A DNA stretch of 64,000 nucleotides from an uncultured Paraprevotella sp. (GTDB lineage Bacteria > Bacteroidota > Bacteroidia > Bacteroidales > Bacteroidaceae): NCBI GenBank assembly GCA_944321365.1, contig CALULA010000001.1, forward strand, positions 186,001 through 250,000, read 5' to 3'. The position numbers were made by a program, and so were the translations under genes. Below the pieces are notes generated by a model. The model saw only the letters and a program-made list of their open reading frames with translations, ran no database searches and was not told where the DNA came from. This document shows positions 42,709 to 50,884 of this stretch, in pieces (the stretch's first letter is position 1; every line of letters begins with the position of its first letter).

Positions 42709-43569
42709 ATGAGACAGTTAAAGATTACCAAGAGTATCACCAATCGTGAAAGTGCTTCGCTGGACAAGTATTTACAGGAAATCGGGCGCGAAGATCTGAT
42801 TACTGTGGAGGAGGAAGTCGAGTTGGCGCAGCGTATCCGTAAGGGTGATCGTGCAGCACTTGAAAAGCTGACGCGGGCCAATCTGCGTTTCGTGGTATCA
42901 GTAGCCAAACAGTATCAGAACCAGGGATTGAGTTTGCCTGACCTCATCAACGAGGGAAACTTGGGCCTGATCAAGGCTGCGGAGAAGTTCGACGAGACCC
43001 GTGGTTTCAAGTTCATCAGCTATGCCGTGTGGTGGATTCGCCAGTCCATTCTGCAGGCTTTGGCCGAGCAAAGCCGTATCGTGCGTCTGCCCTTGAACCA
43101 GGTAGGCTCGCTCAATAAGATTAGCAAAGCTTTCAGTAAGTTCGAGCAGGAGAACGAACGCCGTCCGAGTCCGGAAGAACTGGCTGACGAGCTGGAAATA
43201 CCGGTAGATAAGATTTCCGACACCTTGAAGGTCAGTGGCCGTCATATTTCGGTGGATGCTCCTTTTGTTGAGGGAGAAGACAATAGCTTGTTAGACGTAT
43301 TGGTTAATGATGACTCCCCTATGGCCGACCGTTCATTGGTGAACGAGTCCTTGTCGCGCGAGATAGACCGGGCCTTGTCCACATTGTCTGAACGGGAGAA
43401 GGAGATTATCCAGATGTTTTTTGGCATCAATCATCAGGAGATGACCTTGGAGGAGATCGGAGACAAGTTCAATTTGACGAGGGAACGTGTTCGTCAGATT
43501 AAGGAGAAAGCCATAAGGCGTTTACGCCAGAATACGAAAAGCAAGTTGCTGAAATCTTATTTGGGATAG
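42709..43569 (+). CDS. rpoD: Primary sigma factor RpoD (SigA family)
   Basis: The vegetative sigma factor of Bacteroidetes, 286 residues, much shorter than in proteobacteria because region 1.1 and the non-conserved insert are missing. Region 1.2 ([12 protein letters not shown]), region 2 ([20 protein letters not shown], then [16 protein letters not shown]), region 3 and region 4 with the -35-binding helix ([20 protein letters not shown]) are all visible. It recognises the TAnnTTTG promoters seen throughout this window. It is monocistronic with its own promoter box and terminator. Confidence 0.97.
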   Translation: MRQLKITKSITNRESASLDKYLQEIGREDLITVEEEVELAQRIRKGDRAALEKLTRANLRFVVSVAKQYQNQGLSLPDLINEGNLGLIKAAEKFDETRGFKFISYAVWWIRQSILQALAEQSRIVRLPLNQVGSLNKISKAFSKFEQENERRPSPEELADELEIPVDKISDTLKVSGRHISVDAPFVEGEDNSLLDVLVNDDSPMADRSLVNESLSREIDRALSTLSEREKEIIQMFFGINHQEMTLEEIGDKFNLTRERVRQIKEKAIRRLRQNTKSKLLKSYLG

Positions 43570-43594
43570 CGGTTTGGTTGAAATATGAAAAAGG

Positions 43595-43625
43595 AAGCGG
43601 AGCGAACTTGCTCCGCTTTTTTGTG
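43595..43625 (+). terminator. Terminator after rpoD
   Basis: AAGCGGAGC and GCTCCGCTT pair (9 bp, 6-base loop), followed by TTTTTTG. Confidence 0.8.
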
Positions 43626-43655
43626 CTTTCACTTTTCTTATTACCCGGAATTTCG

Positions 43656-43663
43656 TATATTTG
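43656..43663 (+). promoter_or_regulatory. -7 promoter box for the 43685 operon
   Basis: TATATTTG on plus, TAnnTTTG match 21 bases before the first start codon; it drives the hypothetical gene and the kinase/peptidase/PqqD-like genes behind it. Confidence 0.5.
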
Positions 43664-43684
43664 TAGCCAATAAAAAGAGAAAAT

Positions 43685-44188
43685 ATGAACACGACAGGTA
43701 AGCATTTATGGGTGTTGCTCATCGGATTGTGCTGTGCGTTGGCTTCAGCATCGGCCAAAGTGGAGCGGACTACTGTATATATGTTTGGCTTTTCAGCCTC
43801 TTTTACGGATTCTATAGCTTATATCACCGATGTGCAACAGTTGGATAGTGCTTATATAGAAACCAAGAGTGGCTTTTTGGTAGATCGTCCGATCTACAGT
43901 GATCAGTTGCAGACTTATTTGGAGTCCATCAAAGGACAGCCGAACTGTACGTGCGTGGTGTTCTTCGATATAAAGAAAAGCAAGTTGCTGGATGAGTACA
44001 ACAAAATCAAGAAACAGTACATGGCCGATCATAATATCGTGCTGAAGGAATTGGAGCCGGGCACATTCCGTTTCCAGGCACCGCGGTATGAGCGGCCTGA
44101 GACTGTCCTGCCGGTCGAAGAGACTCCTGCGGAAACGGTGCAGAATAAAAAGGACAGCGTTGTGCATGAACCTGAACCCCAAAAATGA
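43685..44188 (+). CDS. Secreted hypothetical protein heading the kinase-peptidase-PqqD operon
   Basis: A 167-residue exported protein with a signal peptide (about 1-25, ending ASASA). The mature part has mixed alpha/beta character, a CTCVVFFDIKKSK strand near the middle, and a proline/glutamate-rich tail (PVEETPAETV, HEPEPQK) that looks unstructured. I do not recognise a family. Its stop overlaps the following kinase gene start (ATGA), so it is tied to that module. It is too large for a normal RiPP precursor, yet it could be a substrate. Confidence 0.75.
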   Translation: MNTTGKHLWVLLIGLCCALASASAKVERTTVYMFGFSASFTDSIAYITDVQQLDSAYIETKSGFLVDRPIYSDQLQTYLESIKGQPNCTCVVFFDIKKSKLLDEYNKIKKQYMADHNIVLKELEPGTFRFQAPRYERPETVLPVEETPAETVQNKKDSVVHEPEPQK

Positions 44189-45066
44189 TGAATACGTATA
44201 GATATAATATTGCAGGGCATCTGTGTGAGGTGTCTTTCTGTGATTTGAGAAACGATAATAGCTTGTTGCCTTCTTTTTTGCCTTTCGAGAGCAGAGAAGA
44301 AGGTAATTTATTGTTCCGCCTGTTGGTGGACGACAGTTTCAGCTGGGAGCAGAAAGGTGATGAAGTCGGGCAGTTCGACTGTGGGGGGAACAATTTCGGC
44401 GTCTGGCGTTTGCCCGATGGCGGTTATCAGTTCGAGATTCGCAACGAGAAGAAAAGGCTGTGTTGTCTGCTGCAGTCCGATGCATCTTTTTCAGAATGCC
44501 GGGCTGCGTTGCAAACCGATGAGGAGCCCTTGAGATATTTTGGCCTGAATAATGCCCTGATGCTGGTCTTTGCTTTTGCATCGGCGCCTTATGCCACGTT
44601 GCTCATGCATTCTTCTGTTGTCCGGAATGAGGGACGGGCGTTCTGCTTTTTGGGCAAGAGCGGTACGGGAAAGAGTACGCATACCTCCTTGTGGTTGCGT
44701 TACATACCCGGCTCAGACCTGATGAACGACGACAATCCTGTGGTGCGTATTGTTGATGGGACCGTTTATGTGTATGGGTCTCCATGGAGTGGAAAGACAC
44801 CTTGTTATCGTAATGTCAAAGCACCGGTCGGTGCCTTTTGCCAGCTGAAGCAATATCCGCAGAATGTTATCCGGCGTGAAAGTGTGCTGGAAGCTTTTGC
44901 CTCCTTGTTGCCCTCCATCTCCACCATGAAATGGGACGAGCGGATTCATCATGCTCATTGCGATACGATATCAGAGATTATCCGCACTACGCCCAATTAT
45001 TTGTTGTGTTGTCTGCCGGATGAGGCGGCTGCCCGTTTGAGCTATGTTACACTGACAGGGAAATGA
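44185..45066 (+). CDS. HPr kinase/PEPCK-like P-loop protein
   Basis: A 293-residue cytosolic protein whose C-terminal half resembles the HPr-kinase fold: P-loop LGKSGTGKSTHTS near residue 156, a downstream acidic LMNDDNPVVR and SPWSGKTP. The N-terminal 140 residues are unlike HPrK/P. Similar kinases occur in lasso-peptide and other RiPP loci, where they phosphorylate a peptide. No HPr/PTS gene is near. The start overlaps the previous stop, and its own stop overlaps the next start by 4 bases. Kinase chemistry is inferred from the motif. Confidence 0.75.
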   Translation: MMNTYRYNIAGHLCEVSFCDLRNDNSLLPSFLPFESREEGNLLFRLLVDDSFSWEQKGDEVGQFDCGGNNFGVWRLPDGGYQFEIRNEKKRLCCLLQSDASFSECRAALQTDEEPLRYFGLNNALMLVFAFASAPYATLLMHSSVVRNEGRAFCFLGKSGTGKSTHTSLWLRYIPGSDLMNDDNPVVRIVDGTVYVYGSPWSGKTPCYRNVKAPVGAFCQLKQYPQNVIRRESVLEAFASLLPSISTMKWDERIHHAHCDTISEIIRTTPNYLLCCLPDEAAARLSYVTLTGK

Positions 45067-45560
45067 GAGCACAGAAAGATAACGGATGTGCGGCAGTGCG
45101 GCATCTGGAAGTGCCGAATGCCGTTTTGCTGGAGAAAGTGCGCGAGGCGATCCGGAGCGGTCATACAGCAACAATCAATGTGAAAGGCTACAGCATGCGT
45201 CCTTTTTTGGAAAATTGCCGTGACCGGGTCATATTGGCAGCTCCGCCGGAGAATCTGAGCGTGGGAGATGCTGTGCTGGCAGAGATTCGTCCGAAAGTCT
45301 ATGTGCTGCACCGTATCATTGCCCGTGACGGAGAGCATTTGTGCCTGATGGGTGATGGCAATTTGAGAGGGACGGAGCAGTGCCGGACGACGGATGTCAT
45401 AGGAATTGTCACACATTATATATACAGACATCGCGTAGTATCGGCCTCCGATCCGCGTCTGTGCAGGCTGATACGTTTCTGGCGTAAGGCATTGCCTGTA
45501 CGCCGTTACCTGTTGTATGTTTACAGATTAGGGATAAAACTTTCAAATATAACGAGATGA
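45063..45560 (+). CDS. S24/S26-type signal-peptidase-like protein
   Basis: A 165-residue protein with the signal-peptidase serine motif VKGYSMRPFL (S44) and, about 40 residues on, YVLHRII, where a histidine (H83) replaces the usual bacterial catalytic lysine, as in archaeal and ER-type enzymes. A LMGDGN box follows. No strong transmembrane helix is seen, only a basic amphipathic C-terminus. Overlaps of 4 bases on both sides tie it to the kinase and PqqD-like genes. Peptide trimming is the likely role. Confidence 0.78.
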   Translation: MRAQKDNGCAAVRHLEVPNAVLLEKVREAIRSGHTATINVKGYSMRPFLENCRDRVILAAPPENLSVGDAVLAEIRPKVYVLHRIIARDGEHLCLMGDGNLRGTEQCRTTDVIGIVTHYIYRHRVVSASDPRLCRLIRFWRKALPVRRYLLYVYRLGIKLSNITR

Positions 45561-45826
45561 GAATTAAGAAAGGCTTTGAGTTGCGTGAGATTTGCGGTGA
45601 GCATGTCATCCTGTCATGCGGTATGGAAAATATAGATTTCAGCAAGATTGTCAGTCTGAACGAGACGGCGGCTTTCCTTTGGAAGGCAGCTGTGGGAAAA
45701 GACTTTGATGAATCGATGCTGGAGGAAGCTTTGCTGTCGGCTTATGAGGTGGACAGTGAGACGGCCCGCAAGGATGTGAACGGAGTGGTGACTAAGTGGC
45801 GTGAGATCGGCTTGTTGGAATCCTGA
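45557..45826 (+). CDS. PqqD-like peptide-recognition protein
   Basis: An 89-residue protein of the PqqD family, a winged-helix RiPP recognition element that holds leader peptides for modifying enzymes. Family features are the ELREICGEHVIL strand pair, VSLNETAAFLWKAA helix and the final helix VTKWREIGLLES. No radical SAM enzyme or asparagine-synthetase-like cyclase is next to it, which is unusual. The nearest partners are the kinase and the S26-like peptidase upstream. Confidence 0.85.
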   Translation: MRIKKGFELREICGEHVILSCGMENIDFSKIVSLNETAAFLWKAAVGKDFDESMLEEALLSAYEVDSETARKDVNGVVTKWREIGLLES

Positions 45827-45838
45827 AACACATGAGGG

Positions 45839-46198
45839 ATGAATGTTGAGCGGGTCAGAGACTATTGTCTCGCTAAGCCCATGGCGACCGAAGATTTTCC
45901 TTTTGATGATACCACGTTGGTGTTCAGAGTGATGGGGAAAATCTTTGCCAGTATCGGCTTGGATGATGTGGATTGGTTTTGTTTGAAGTGCGATCCGGAT
46001 TATGCCATTGAGCTGAGAGAACGTTATGCCGGTATAGCCGGAGCCTGGCACTGGAATAAGAAATACTGGAATCAGATAGCCATTACGCACGGTGATGTGC
46101 CGGACGATCTGATTCTTCACCTGATAGATCATTCTTACGATGAGGTGGTGAAAAAGTTGCCCCGCAGGCAACGCGAGCTACTGGCCGTCAGTCGCTGA
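45839..46198 (+). CDS. MmcQ/YjbR family protein
   Basis: A 119-residue protein of the YjbR fold, which resembles type IV secretion chaperones and DNA-binding CyaY-like folds. Typical segments are VERVRDYCLAKPMATEDFPF, FRVMGKIFA and HWNKKYWNQI with a HSYDEVV C-terminus. Function is unknown, although DNA binding has been suggested for the family. It lies 12 bases after the PqqD-like gene and is convergent with the TRIC-type gene. Confidence 0.88.
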   Translation: MNVERVRDYCLAKPMATEDFPFDDTTLVFRVMGKIFASIGLDDVDWFCLKCDPDYAIELRERYAGIAGAWHWNKKYWNQIAITHGDVPDDLILHLIDHSYDEVVKKLPRRQRELLAVSR

Positions 46199-46201
46199 CG
46201 G

Positions 46202-46873
46202 TCAGTTTTTTGTATCCTCTCCCTTCAGGATGGGGAAGTTCCAGTGGAATTTTACGGCCAGCAGCCGGATGGTGATGACGGTGATGGCCGAAAGGACGGC
46301 ATTGGTTTCTGCCTGTATGTTCCATGAATAGCCGATGACATACACCACGCCTCCAGCCACACAGGCCATGGCATAGATATCCCGTCGGAAGATGAGCGGC
46401 ACTTCATTGATGAGAATGTCGCGGATGATGCCGCCGGCGGCTCCCGTGATGCATCCCATTGCAATGGCTGTCCACACGGGATAGCCCATGTTCAGCGTCT
46501 TCTCCAGTCCGACAATATTGAATAAGGCCAGTCCGATTGTATCGAAAATGAACCAGGTGTTGTTCTCGCGGATTATTTTGCGCCCGAATGCAATCACCAG
46601 TCCCAGTGCGACGGCGCAGCAGATGACGTACATGGGGTTGGTGAGCCAGAACGGAGGAAGGCCCAATAATATGTCGCGGAGCGTTCCGCCTCCCGTGGCC
46701 GTTGCCATGCCTACGATATAAGCGCCGAACCAGTCGAACTTCTTTGCCGAGGCAAGTCGTATGCCGGAGATGGCCGCTGCCAAGGTGCCGATGAACTCTA
46801 TCACCACGAAAGAGGTGGGGATGCGTAGCGTCTCTCCCATGAGTTGCAAGATGTTCAGGATATGTTCTGCCAT
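46202..46873 (-). CDS. TRIC/UPF0126 family cation channel protein
   Basis: A 223-residue inner-membrane protein with about seven helices arranged as two homologous UPF0126 repeats. Each repeat has the glycine motif: TGGGTLRDILLG near residue 60 and GAAGGIIRDILI near 146. Bacterial TRIC homologues form trimeric K+-permeable channels. It is probably co-transcribed with the DUF5103 gene, 42 bases upstream. Confidence 0.88.
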   Translation of the reverse strand: MAEHILNILQLMGETLRIPTSFVVIEFIGTLAAAISGIRLASAKKFDWFGAYIVGMATATGGGTLRDILLGLPPFWLTNPMYVICCAVALGLVIAFGRKIIRENNTWFIFDTIGLALFNIVGLEKTLNMGYPVWTAIAMGCITGAAGGIIRDILINEVPLIFRRDIYAMACVAGGVVYVIGYSWNIQAETNAVLSAITVITIRLLAVKFHWNFPILKGEDTKN

Positions 46874-46915
46874 AATATCGTTTATGTTCTGCCGCAGGTG
46901 TGCGGCAGATGAAGG

Positions 46916-48172
46916 TCATTGTCTGCTGCTGATGAAGTTCATCCGGCGGTAGCCGATCAGTTTGTCGTATCGTCCGCCGTTGGGACGGTGGTACACCAGA
47001 ACGATATATTCATTTTCTGTTTCGTAGAAATTGCCGTCCGTCGGGCCCGTGTTTCCCACGGTTTCTCCTTCCGGCACGAAAAGGTAGTTATAATTATAGT
47101 AACCCTGCTTCAGCAAGACCGTGGCCTCGTAGGCCTGTGTCCTGTCGTTGTAGTCCATTTTGTATTCAGGCAGAAAGCGGTTACAGGTCCATGCTCCGTT
47201 GATGTAGACGTCTCCGCCCGGCAGTCGCGGGCTTTTCAGGGTGAAGTGTGTGAAGACGTAGTCGCAGGTGAAGTCCACGTCATAGTCATCGCTGTTGCGG
47301 ATGATGAAAGCCCCGTTCTGATCCTCGTCGTACAGATAGTTTTTCGCTGTTTGTGAAGGAAAAAGTGTGGCATGATAATAAGGGTCGAACCATTCCATGC
47401 GATCTACATTGAGTGTCGGGACATGCACATCCAGTATTTCAAACTTGTGATATTCGTTTCCGCCCGGAAAAATCAGCTGACGGTTGTGTGTGAATTCTAT
47501 TTTTCCGGCTGCCTGGATGTTCGGACGCGGGTTGACGACGGCATTGTCCCAGCGGCGGTTTTGTAGAATCACGATTTGCAGTTCGCGGTGAGGGTCGATC
47601 ACTCTGGCTTGTCCGTAGCTGACGGTGAGGTCCATCTGCTGATGTGCTTTGTTGAAGTCAATGTCTGTGTTGCTGCTCACCGTGGCGGCTATGCCCACTC
47701 CCGGCTCCACCATACTGAAGCAGGCTGTCAGTACGGGCACCGGTTCGTCTCCCTCGTCGTTGTAGACGGTGATTTTATAGTTGCCCGAAAGTTTGAGCGA
47801 GATGTATTCGTTCGGGATGCGTAAGGCGTAGTGCGTGTAGAGCATCGTGGTGTTGAAGCTTTTTTCGTAATCCTCGATGGGATTGTCGTTGAAGCCGTTC
47901 AGGAAGTCTGATTCGAATATTTCGTCAGACGGCGTCCAGTCGGCATTGCAATGCTCCACCTTGTAGATGTAGCGGTGGTACTCATGTGAGAATTCATCAA
48001 AACTGATTTTCACATGATTGTGTCCGCCCAAAGTCATGATGGGAGGCAGCAGAGGGTCATCGTTTACCACCACCTGCAGTGTGTGCAGGCGTTTGTCCAG
48101 TATCTCGTTTCGCTGTGCAGGTGCCGTGACTGTCACGTACAGCAGAATGAAAAGCAGGATTATCTTCTTCAT
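46916..48172 (-). CDS. DUF5103 domain secreted protein
   Basis: A 418-residue exported protein with a signal peptide (MKKIILLFILLYVTVTAPAQ). The start at 48172 is chosen for this signal; the frame is open 39 codons further but that part has no homology character. The mature protein is rich in beta strands, with an early DNFNGFND-like segment and HVKISFDEFSHEYHRYIY. DUF5103 is widespread in Bacteroidetes and has no known activity. A -7 box ends just 4 bases before the ATG. Confidence 0.8.
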   Translation of the reverse strand: MKKIILLFILLYVTVTAPAQRNEILDKRLHTLQVVVNDDPLLPPIMTLGGHNHVKISFDEFSHEYHRYIYKVEHCNADWTPSDEIFESDFLNGFNDNPIEDYEKSFNTTMLYTHYALRIPNEYISLKLSGNYKITVYNDEGDEPVPVLTACFSMVEPGVGIAATVSSNTDIDFNKAHQQMDLTVSYGQARVIDPHRELQIVILQNRRWDNAVVNPRPNIQAAGKIEFTHNRQLIFPGGNEYHKFEILDVHVPTLNVDRMEWFDPYYHATLFPSQTAKNYLYDEDQNGAFIIRNSDDYDVDFTCDYVFTHFTLKSPRLPGGDVYINGAWTCNRFLPEYKMDYNDRTQAYEATVLLKQGYYNYNYLFVPEGETVGNTGPTDGNFYETENEYIVLVYHRPNGGRYDKLIGYRRMNFISSRQ

Positions 48173-48176
48173 GCTG

Positions 48177-48184
48177 CAAAAATA
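48177..48184 (-). promoter_or_regulatory. -7 promoter box for the DUF5103 gene
   Basis: Read on minus TATTTTTG, TAnnTTTG match, ending 4 bases before the ATG at 48172; the message would be leaderless or nearly so. Confidence 0.45.
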
Positions 48185-48278
48185 CGTTTTTTTCAGCAGC
48201 CTTCTGCCTTTTGTTCCGGTAAAAATGTCCGTTTTTGAAAAAATGTCAGCGAGGTGCTCCGGTTGCCGTTGATATTTG

Positions 48279-48286
48279 TAAATTTG
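48279..48286 (+). promoter_or_regulatory. -7 promoter box for the DUF1460 gene
   Basis: TAAATTTG on plus, TAnnTTTG match, 45 bases before the preferred start at 48332. Confidence 0.5.
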
Positions 48287-48331
48287 CATGTTTTCCGCAT
48301 GACATCAAGTGATTCTTTAAAAAGGACGGTT

Positions 48332-49201
48332 ATGAGATACAGGATATGTGCTTTTGTCTTATGGGTGGGGATGTTTTTGTGTCCCCACCGTTTGCCGGCG
48401 TTGACTTATACGGCCGCCGACTCATTGAGGGTGGTGGAATGGCTTTCCGAGGCAGGCCGGCAGCCGCGTGGAACGGATCTGACCTTGTTCTTTGCCGGGA
48501 AATTTGTAGGCACGCCTTATGTGGCGGCTACGCTTGAGGTGAATCCGACGGAAGAGCTGGTGGTCAATCTCCGGGAATTGGACTGCACGACATTTGTGGA
48601 GAATGTCGTTGCGCTGACCTTGACGGCACGCGGCGGGCAGCCAGACTTCGCGGCTTTTTGCCGCAATCTGGAAAAGGTGCGCTATCGGTCGGGGCGGCTG
48701 GACGGCTATTCCTCGCGCAACCACTATTTCAGCCAATGGATAGAGAGCAATGAGCGGCTGGGCATCGTGCGCGAGGTAGGGGGCAGGCCGGAAGACGGCT
48801 TCCGGCCGTTTACGGCTGTGCAGCGATTGTCATTGAATTATATGAGCACGCACCCTGAACGTTATCCCATGTTGAGGAAGCATCCGGCGGATGTGGCCCG
48901 CATCCGTCGGCAGGAGCAGGCCTTGAGCGGTCGTGAGGTGAGGTTCGTGCCTCTGGCTTTGCTGGATGAAAGTGAGGAACTGCGTAAGGTGATTTCAGAC
49001 GGAGATATTCTGGCCATCGTGACGAAAAAGAAAGGGCTTGATACGTCGCACATCGGGTTTGCCGTATGGCAGGATGGGGAGTTGCACCTGCTCAATGCAT
49101 CCAGTCTGCACCGGAAAGTGGTGCTTGAGCCCATGACATTGAGCCGGTACATGAAGAAGCATCCTTCGCAATCGGGCGTCCGTGTGGTGCGCATCTTGTG
49201 A
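48332..49201 (+). CDS. DUF1460 family N-acetylmuramoyl-L-alanine amidase-like protein
   Basis: A 289-residue exported protein of the DUF1460 family, an NlpC/P60-like papain fold that cuts peptidoglycan-derived muropeptides. The start at 48332 gives a signal peptide (RICAFVLWVGMFLCP). The catalytic cysteine lies in RELDCTTFVENV (C85) and the histidine in DTSHIGFAVW near residue 253. It acts in the periplasm, presumably in cell-wall recycling. It is followed by a 22-bp periodic array instead of a visible terminator. Confidence 0.85.
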   Translation: MRYRICAFVLWVGMFLCPHRLPALTYTAADSLRVVEWLSEAGRQPRGTDLTLFFAGKFVGTPYVAATLEVNPTEELVVNLRELDCTTFVENVVALTLTARGGQPDFAAFCRNLEKVRYRSGRLDGYSSRNHYFSQWIESNERLGIVREVGGRPEDGFRPFTAVQRLSLNYMSTHPERYPMLRKHPADVARIRRQEQALSGREVRFVPLALLDESEELRKVISDGDILAIVTKKKGLDTSHIGFAVWQDGELHLLNASSLHRKVVLEPMTLSRYMKKHPSQSGVRVVRIL

Positions 49202-49236
49202 TGAGGGGATGGGTGTTGCACGGTGCCGGATTTTCT

Positions 49237-49324
49237 TGCGCTACACCGCTGGCGTTCTTGCGCAAGGCCGTAATCATTCTTGCGCAAGAACGGTTCCGGT
49301 TTTGCGCACGACGGTGGAAGGAGC
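49237..49324 (+). repeat. 22-bp periodic repeat array, four units
   Basis: Cores start at 49237 (TGCGCTACA), 49259 (TGCGCAAGG), 49281 (TGCGCAAGA) and 49303 (TGCGCACGA), all 22 bases apart. The third is centred in the perfect palindrome TTCTTGCGCAAGAA (49277-49290). The array lies between the convergent DUF1460 and mtgA genes. Confidence 0.85.
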
Positions 49325-49342
49325 ATGGCATGGCGAAGGGGG

Positions 49343-50035
49343 CTATGGCTGCGGCGAAGAGGTTTTCAGCAGGTTGATGTGCTTCATCTGACGCATGATG
49401 GCCGTCTGGCGTTTCAGGACATAGCGCGACGGATTCTTTGAGCTGTATCTGAGCGGATTGGGCAGTGTGGCTGCTATCAGCGCACAGTTGGCCCGCGTCA
49501 GTTTGCTGGCCGGACGTCCGAAATGCTGTTGGGCCACCGCCTCTGCGCCGTAGATACCGTCGCCCATTTCAATAGAGTTCAGATAGACTTCCATGATGCG
49601 CTGTTTGCTCCAGCACAGTTCTATCAGCACCGTGAAGTAGACCTCAAATCCTTTTCTGACCCAGGAGGAATTCGGCCACAGGAAAACGTTCTTGGCCGTC
49701 TGCTGACTGATGGTGCTTCCGCCCCGCTGGCGTTTTCCGGCCATCCGTTCCTCTACGGCGTTCTGTATTTCGGTCAGGTCGAAGCCATGGTGTTGCAGGA
49801 AACGCTGGTCCTCTGACGCCATGACGGCTACCGGCAGATACTTTGACATTTCGTCCAATGGCACCCAATGGTGTTTCAGCCTGATGGTTTCGCCTCTCCC
49901 CACTTGCTGGAAACAACGGATGACCATCAGCGGCGTGAGAGGCACGGGAACGAAACGGTAGAGGATAACAAAAAAGATTGTACTCCCGAAGAACAGGAGT
50001 ACAATCCACTGTAATGCTTTCTGCACTTTTCTCAT
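49343..50035 (-). CDS. mtgA: Monofunctional biosynthetic peptidoglycan transglycosylase
   Basis: MtgA polymerises lipid II into glycan strands. The 230-residue protein has one N-terminal membrane anchor (about 8-28) and a GT51 domain, with the catalytic glutamate in [14 protein letters not shown] (E75), the [13 protein letters not shown] motif and [15 protein letters not shown] with the second glutamate. There is no transpeptidase domain. It is 5 bases after an OmpA-type lipoprotein gene, so two envelope genes share a transcript. Confidence 0.95.
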   Translation of the reverse strand: MRKVQKALQWIVLLFFGSTIFFVILYRFVPVPLTPLMVIRCFQQVGRGETIRLKHHWVPLDEMSKYLPVAVMASEDQRFLQHHGFDLTEIQNAVEERMAGKRQRGGSTISQQTAKNVFLWPNSSWVRKGFEVYFTVLIELCWSKQRIMEVYLNSIEMGDGIYGAEAVAQQHFGRPASKLTRANCALIAATLPNPLRYSSKNPSRYVLKRQTAIMRQMKHINLLKTSSPQP

Positions 50036-50040
50036 GAGGC

Positions 50041-50769
50041 TTAGTTGGCGGTCTGTGCCTGTGCTGCCTCAATCATGGCTTTGCTGGCTGTCAGATAGAT
50101 TTCCACGCGGCGGTTCTGTGCGCGACCCGTTTCCGTACTGTTGTCAGCCACGGGGTCCGATTCGCCCAAGCCCTGCACGGAAGCTATCTGTGTGGAGGAC
50201 ACGCCGCACTGCTTCAGGTAGTTTGATACGGCATTGGCGCGTTCCAGCGACAGGTTGATGTTCTTCTGCACGCTCTCGGCTGCCGTGCTGTTCTTCCATC
50301 CCGTGTTGTCCGTGTAACCTTTGATGTCCACGTTCATGTCCTTGTTGGCATTGAGCACGGTGCTGGCGAACTTGGCCAGAGAGGCCGTAGCGTTGCTGCT
50401 CAGGGCAGAGCTGCTCGTGTTGAACAGTATGCCGGAGTCGAAAGTCACTTTCACTGCCTGCAGTCCGTTCACGTCGGTGACGGTCTCCACCTGTGCGTTC
50501 TCCACTTGCTGTGCGGCGGCCTTGGCCTTGTCCATGCGGTTGCCGATGATGGCTCCCACACCCGTACCTACGGCCACACCCACAGCCGCACCGATGGCTG
50601 CGCCTTTACCTTTATTTCCGGCGGCCAGGGTTCCGATGAGCGTACCCAAGGCTGCACCGCCTCCGGCACCGATCAGCGAGCCTTTGCCCGTGTTGTTCAT
50701 GCTTCCGCCACAGCTGCTCAGCAGCATACTTGCGCTCAGGAAGAGTGCGCAAAACTTTAATCCTTTCAT
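50041..50769 (-). CDS. OmpA-family lipoprotein with glycine-zipper segment
   Basis: A 242-residue lipoprotein (lipobox LSSC, C20). Residues about 30-80 are a glycine-zipper helix pair ([31 protein letters not shown]), then a short charged linker and an OmpA C-terminal peptidoglycan-binding domain from about 118 with [14 protein letters not shown] [12 protein letters not shown] and [21 protein letters not shown]. It probably anchors the outer membrane to peptidoglycan, as YiaD/PalA proteins do. Confidence 0.92.
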   Translation of the reverse strand: MKGLKFCALFLSASMLLSSCGGSMNNTGKGSLIGAGGGAALGTLIGTLAAGNKGKGAAIGAAVGVAVGTGVGAIIGNRMDKAKAAAQQVENAQVETVTDVNGLQAVKVTFDSGILFNTSSSALSSNATASLAKFASTVLNANKDMNVDIKGYTDNTGWKNSTAAESVQKNINLSLERANAVSNYLKQCGVSSTQIASVQGLGESDPVADNSTETGRAQNRRVEIYLTASKAMIEAAQAQTAN

Positions 50770-50801
50770 AGTTATACTTTTTAATGTTCTGAAATCGTGG
50801 G

Positions 50802-50809
50802 CAAAATTA
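50802..50809 (-). promoter_or_regulatory. -7 promoter box for the OmpA lipoprotein-mtgA operon
   Basis: Read on minus TAATTTTG, TAnnTTTG match, 32 bases before the start. It is divergent from the proS box at 50853-50860. Confidence 0.5.
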
Positions 50810-50852
50810 GATAAAATCAGCTGAATAAGCTAATAAAAAAGAAACTTTTTAC

Positions 50853-50860
50853 TAATTTTG
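50853..50860 (+). promoter_or_regulatory. -7 promoter box for proS
   Basis: TAATTTTG on plus, TAnnTTTG match, 24 bases before the proS start. Confidence 0.5.
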
Positions 50861-50884
50861 CACGCAGTTTTACAGATATGAATT

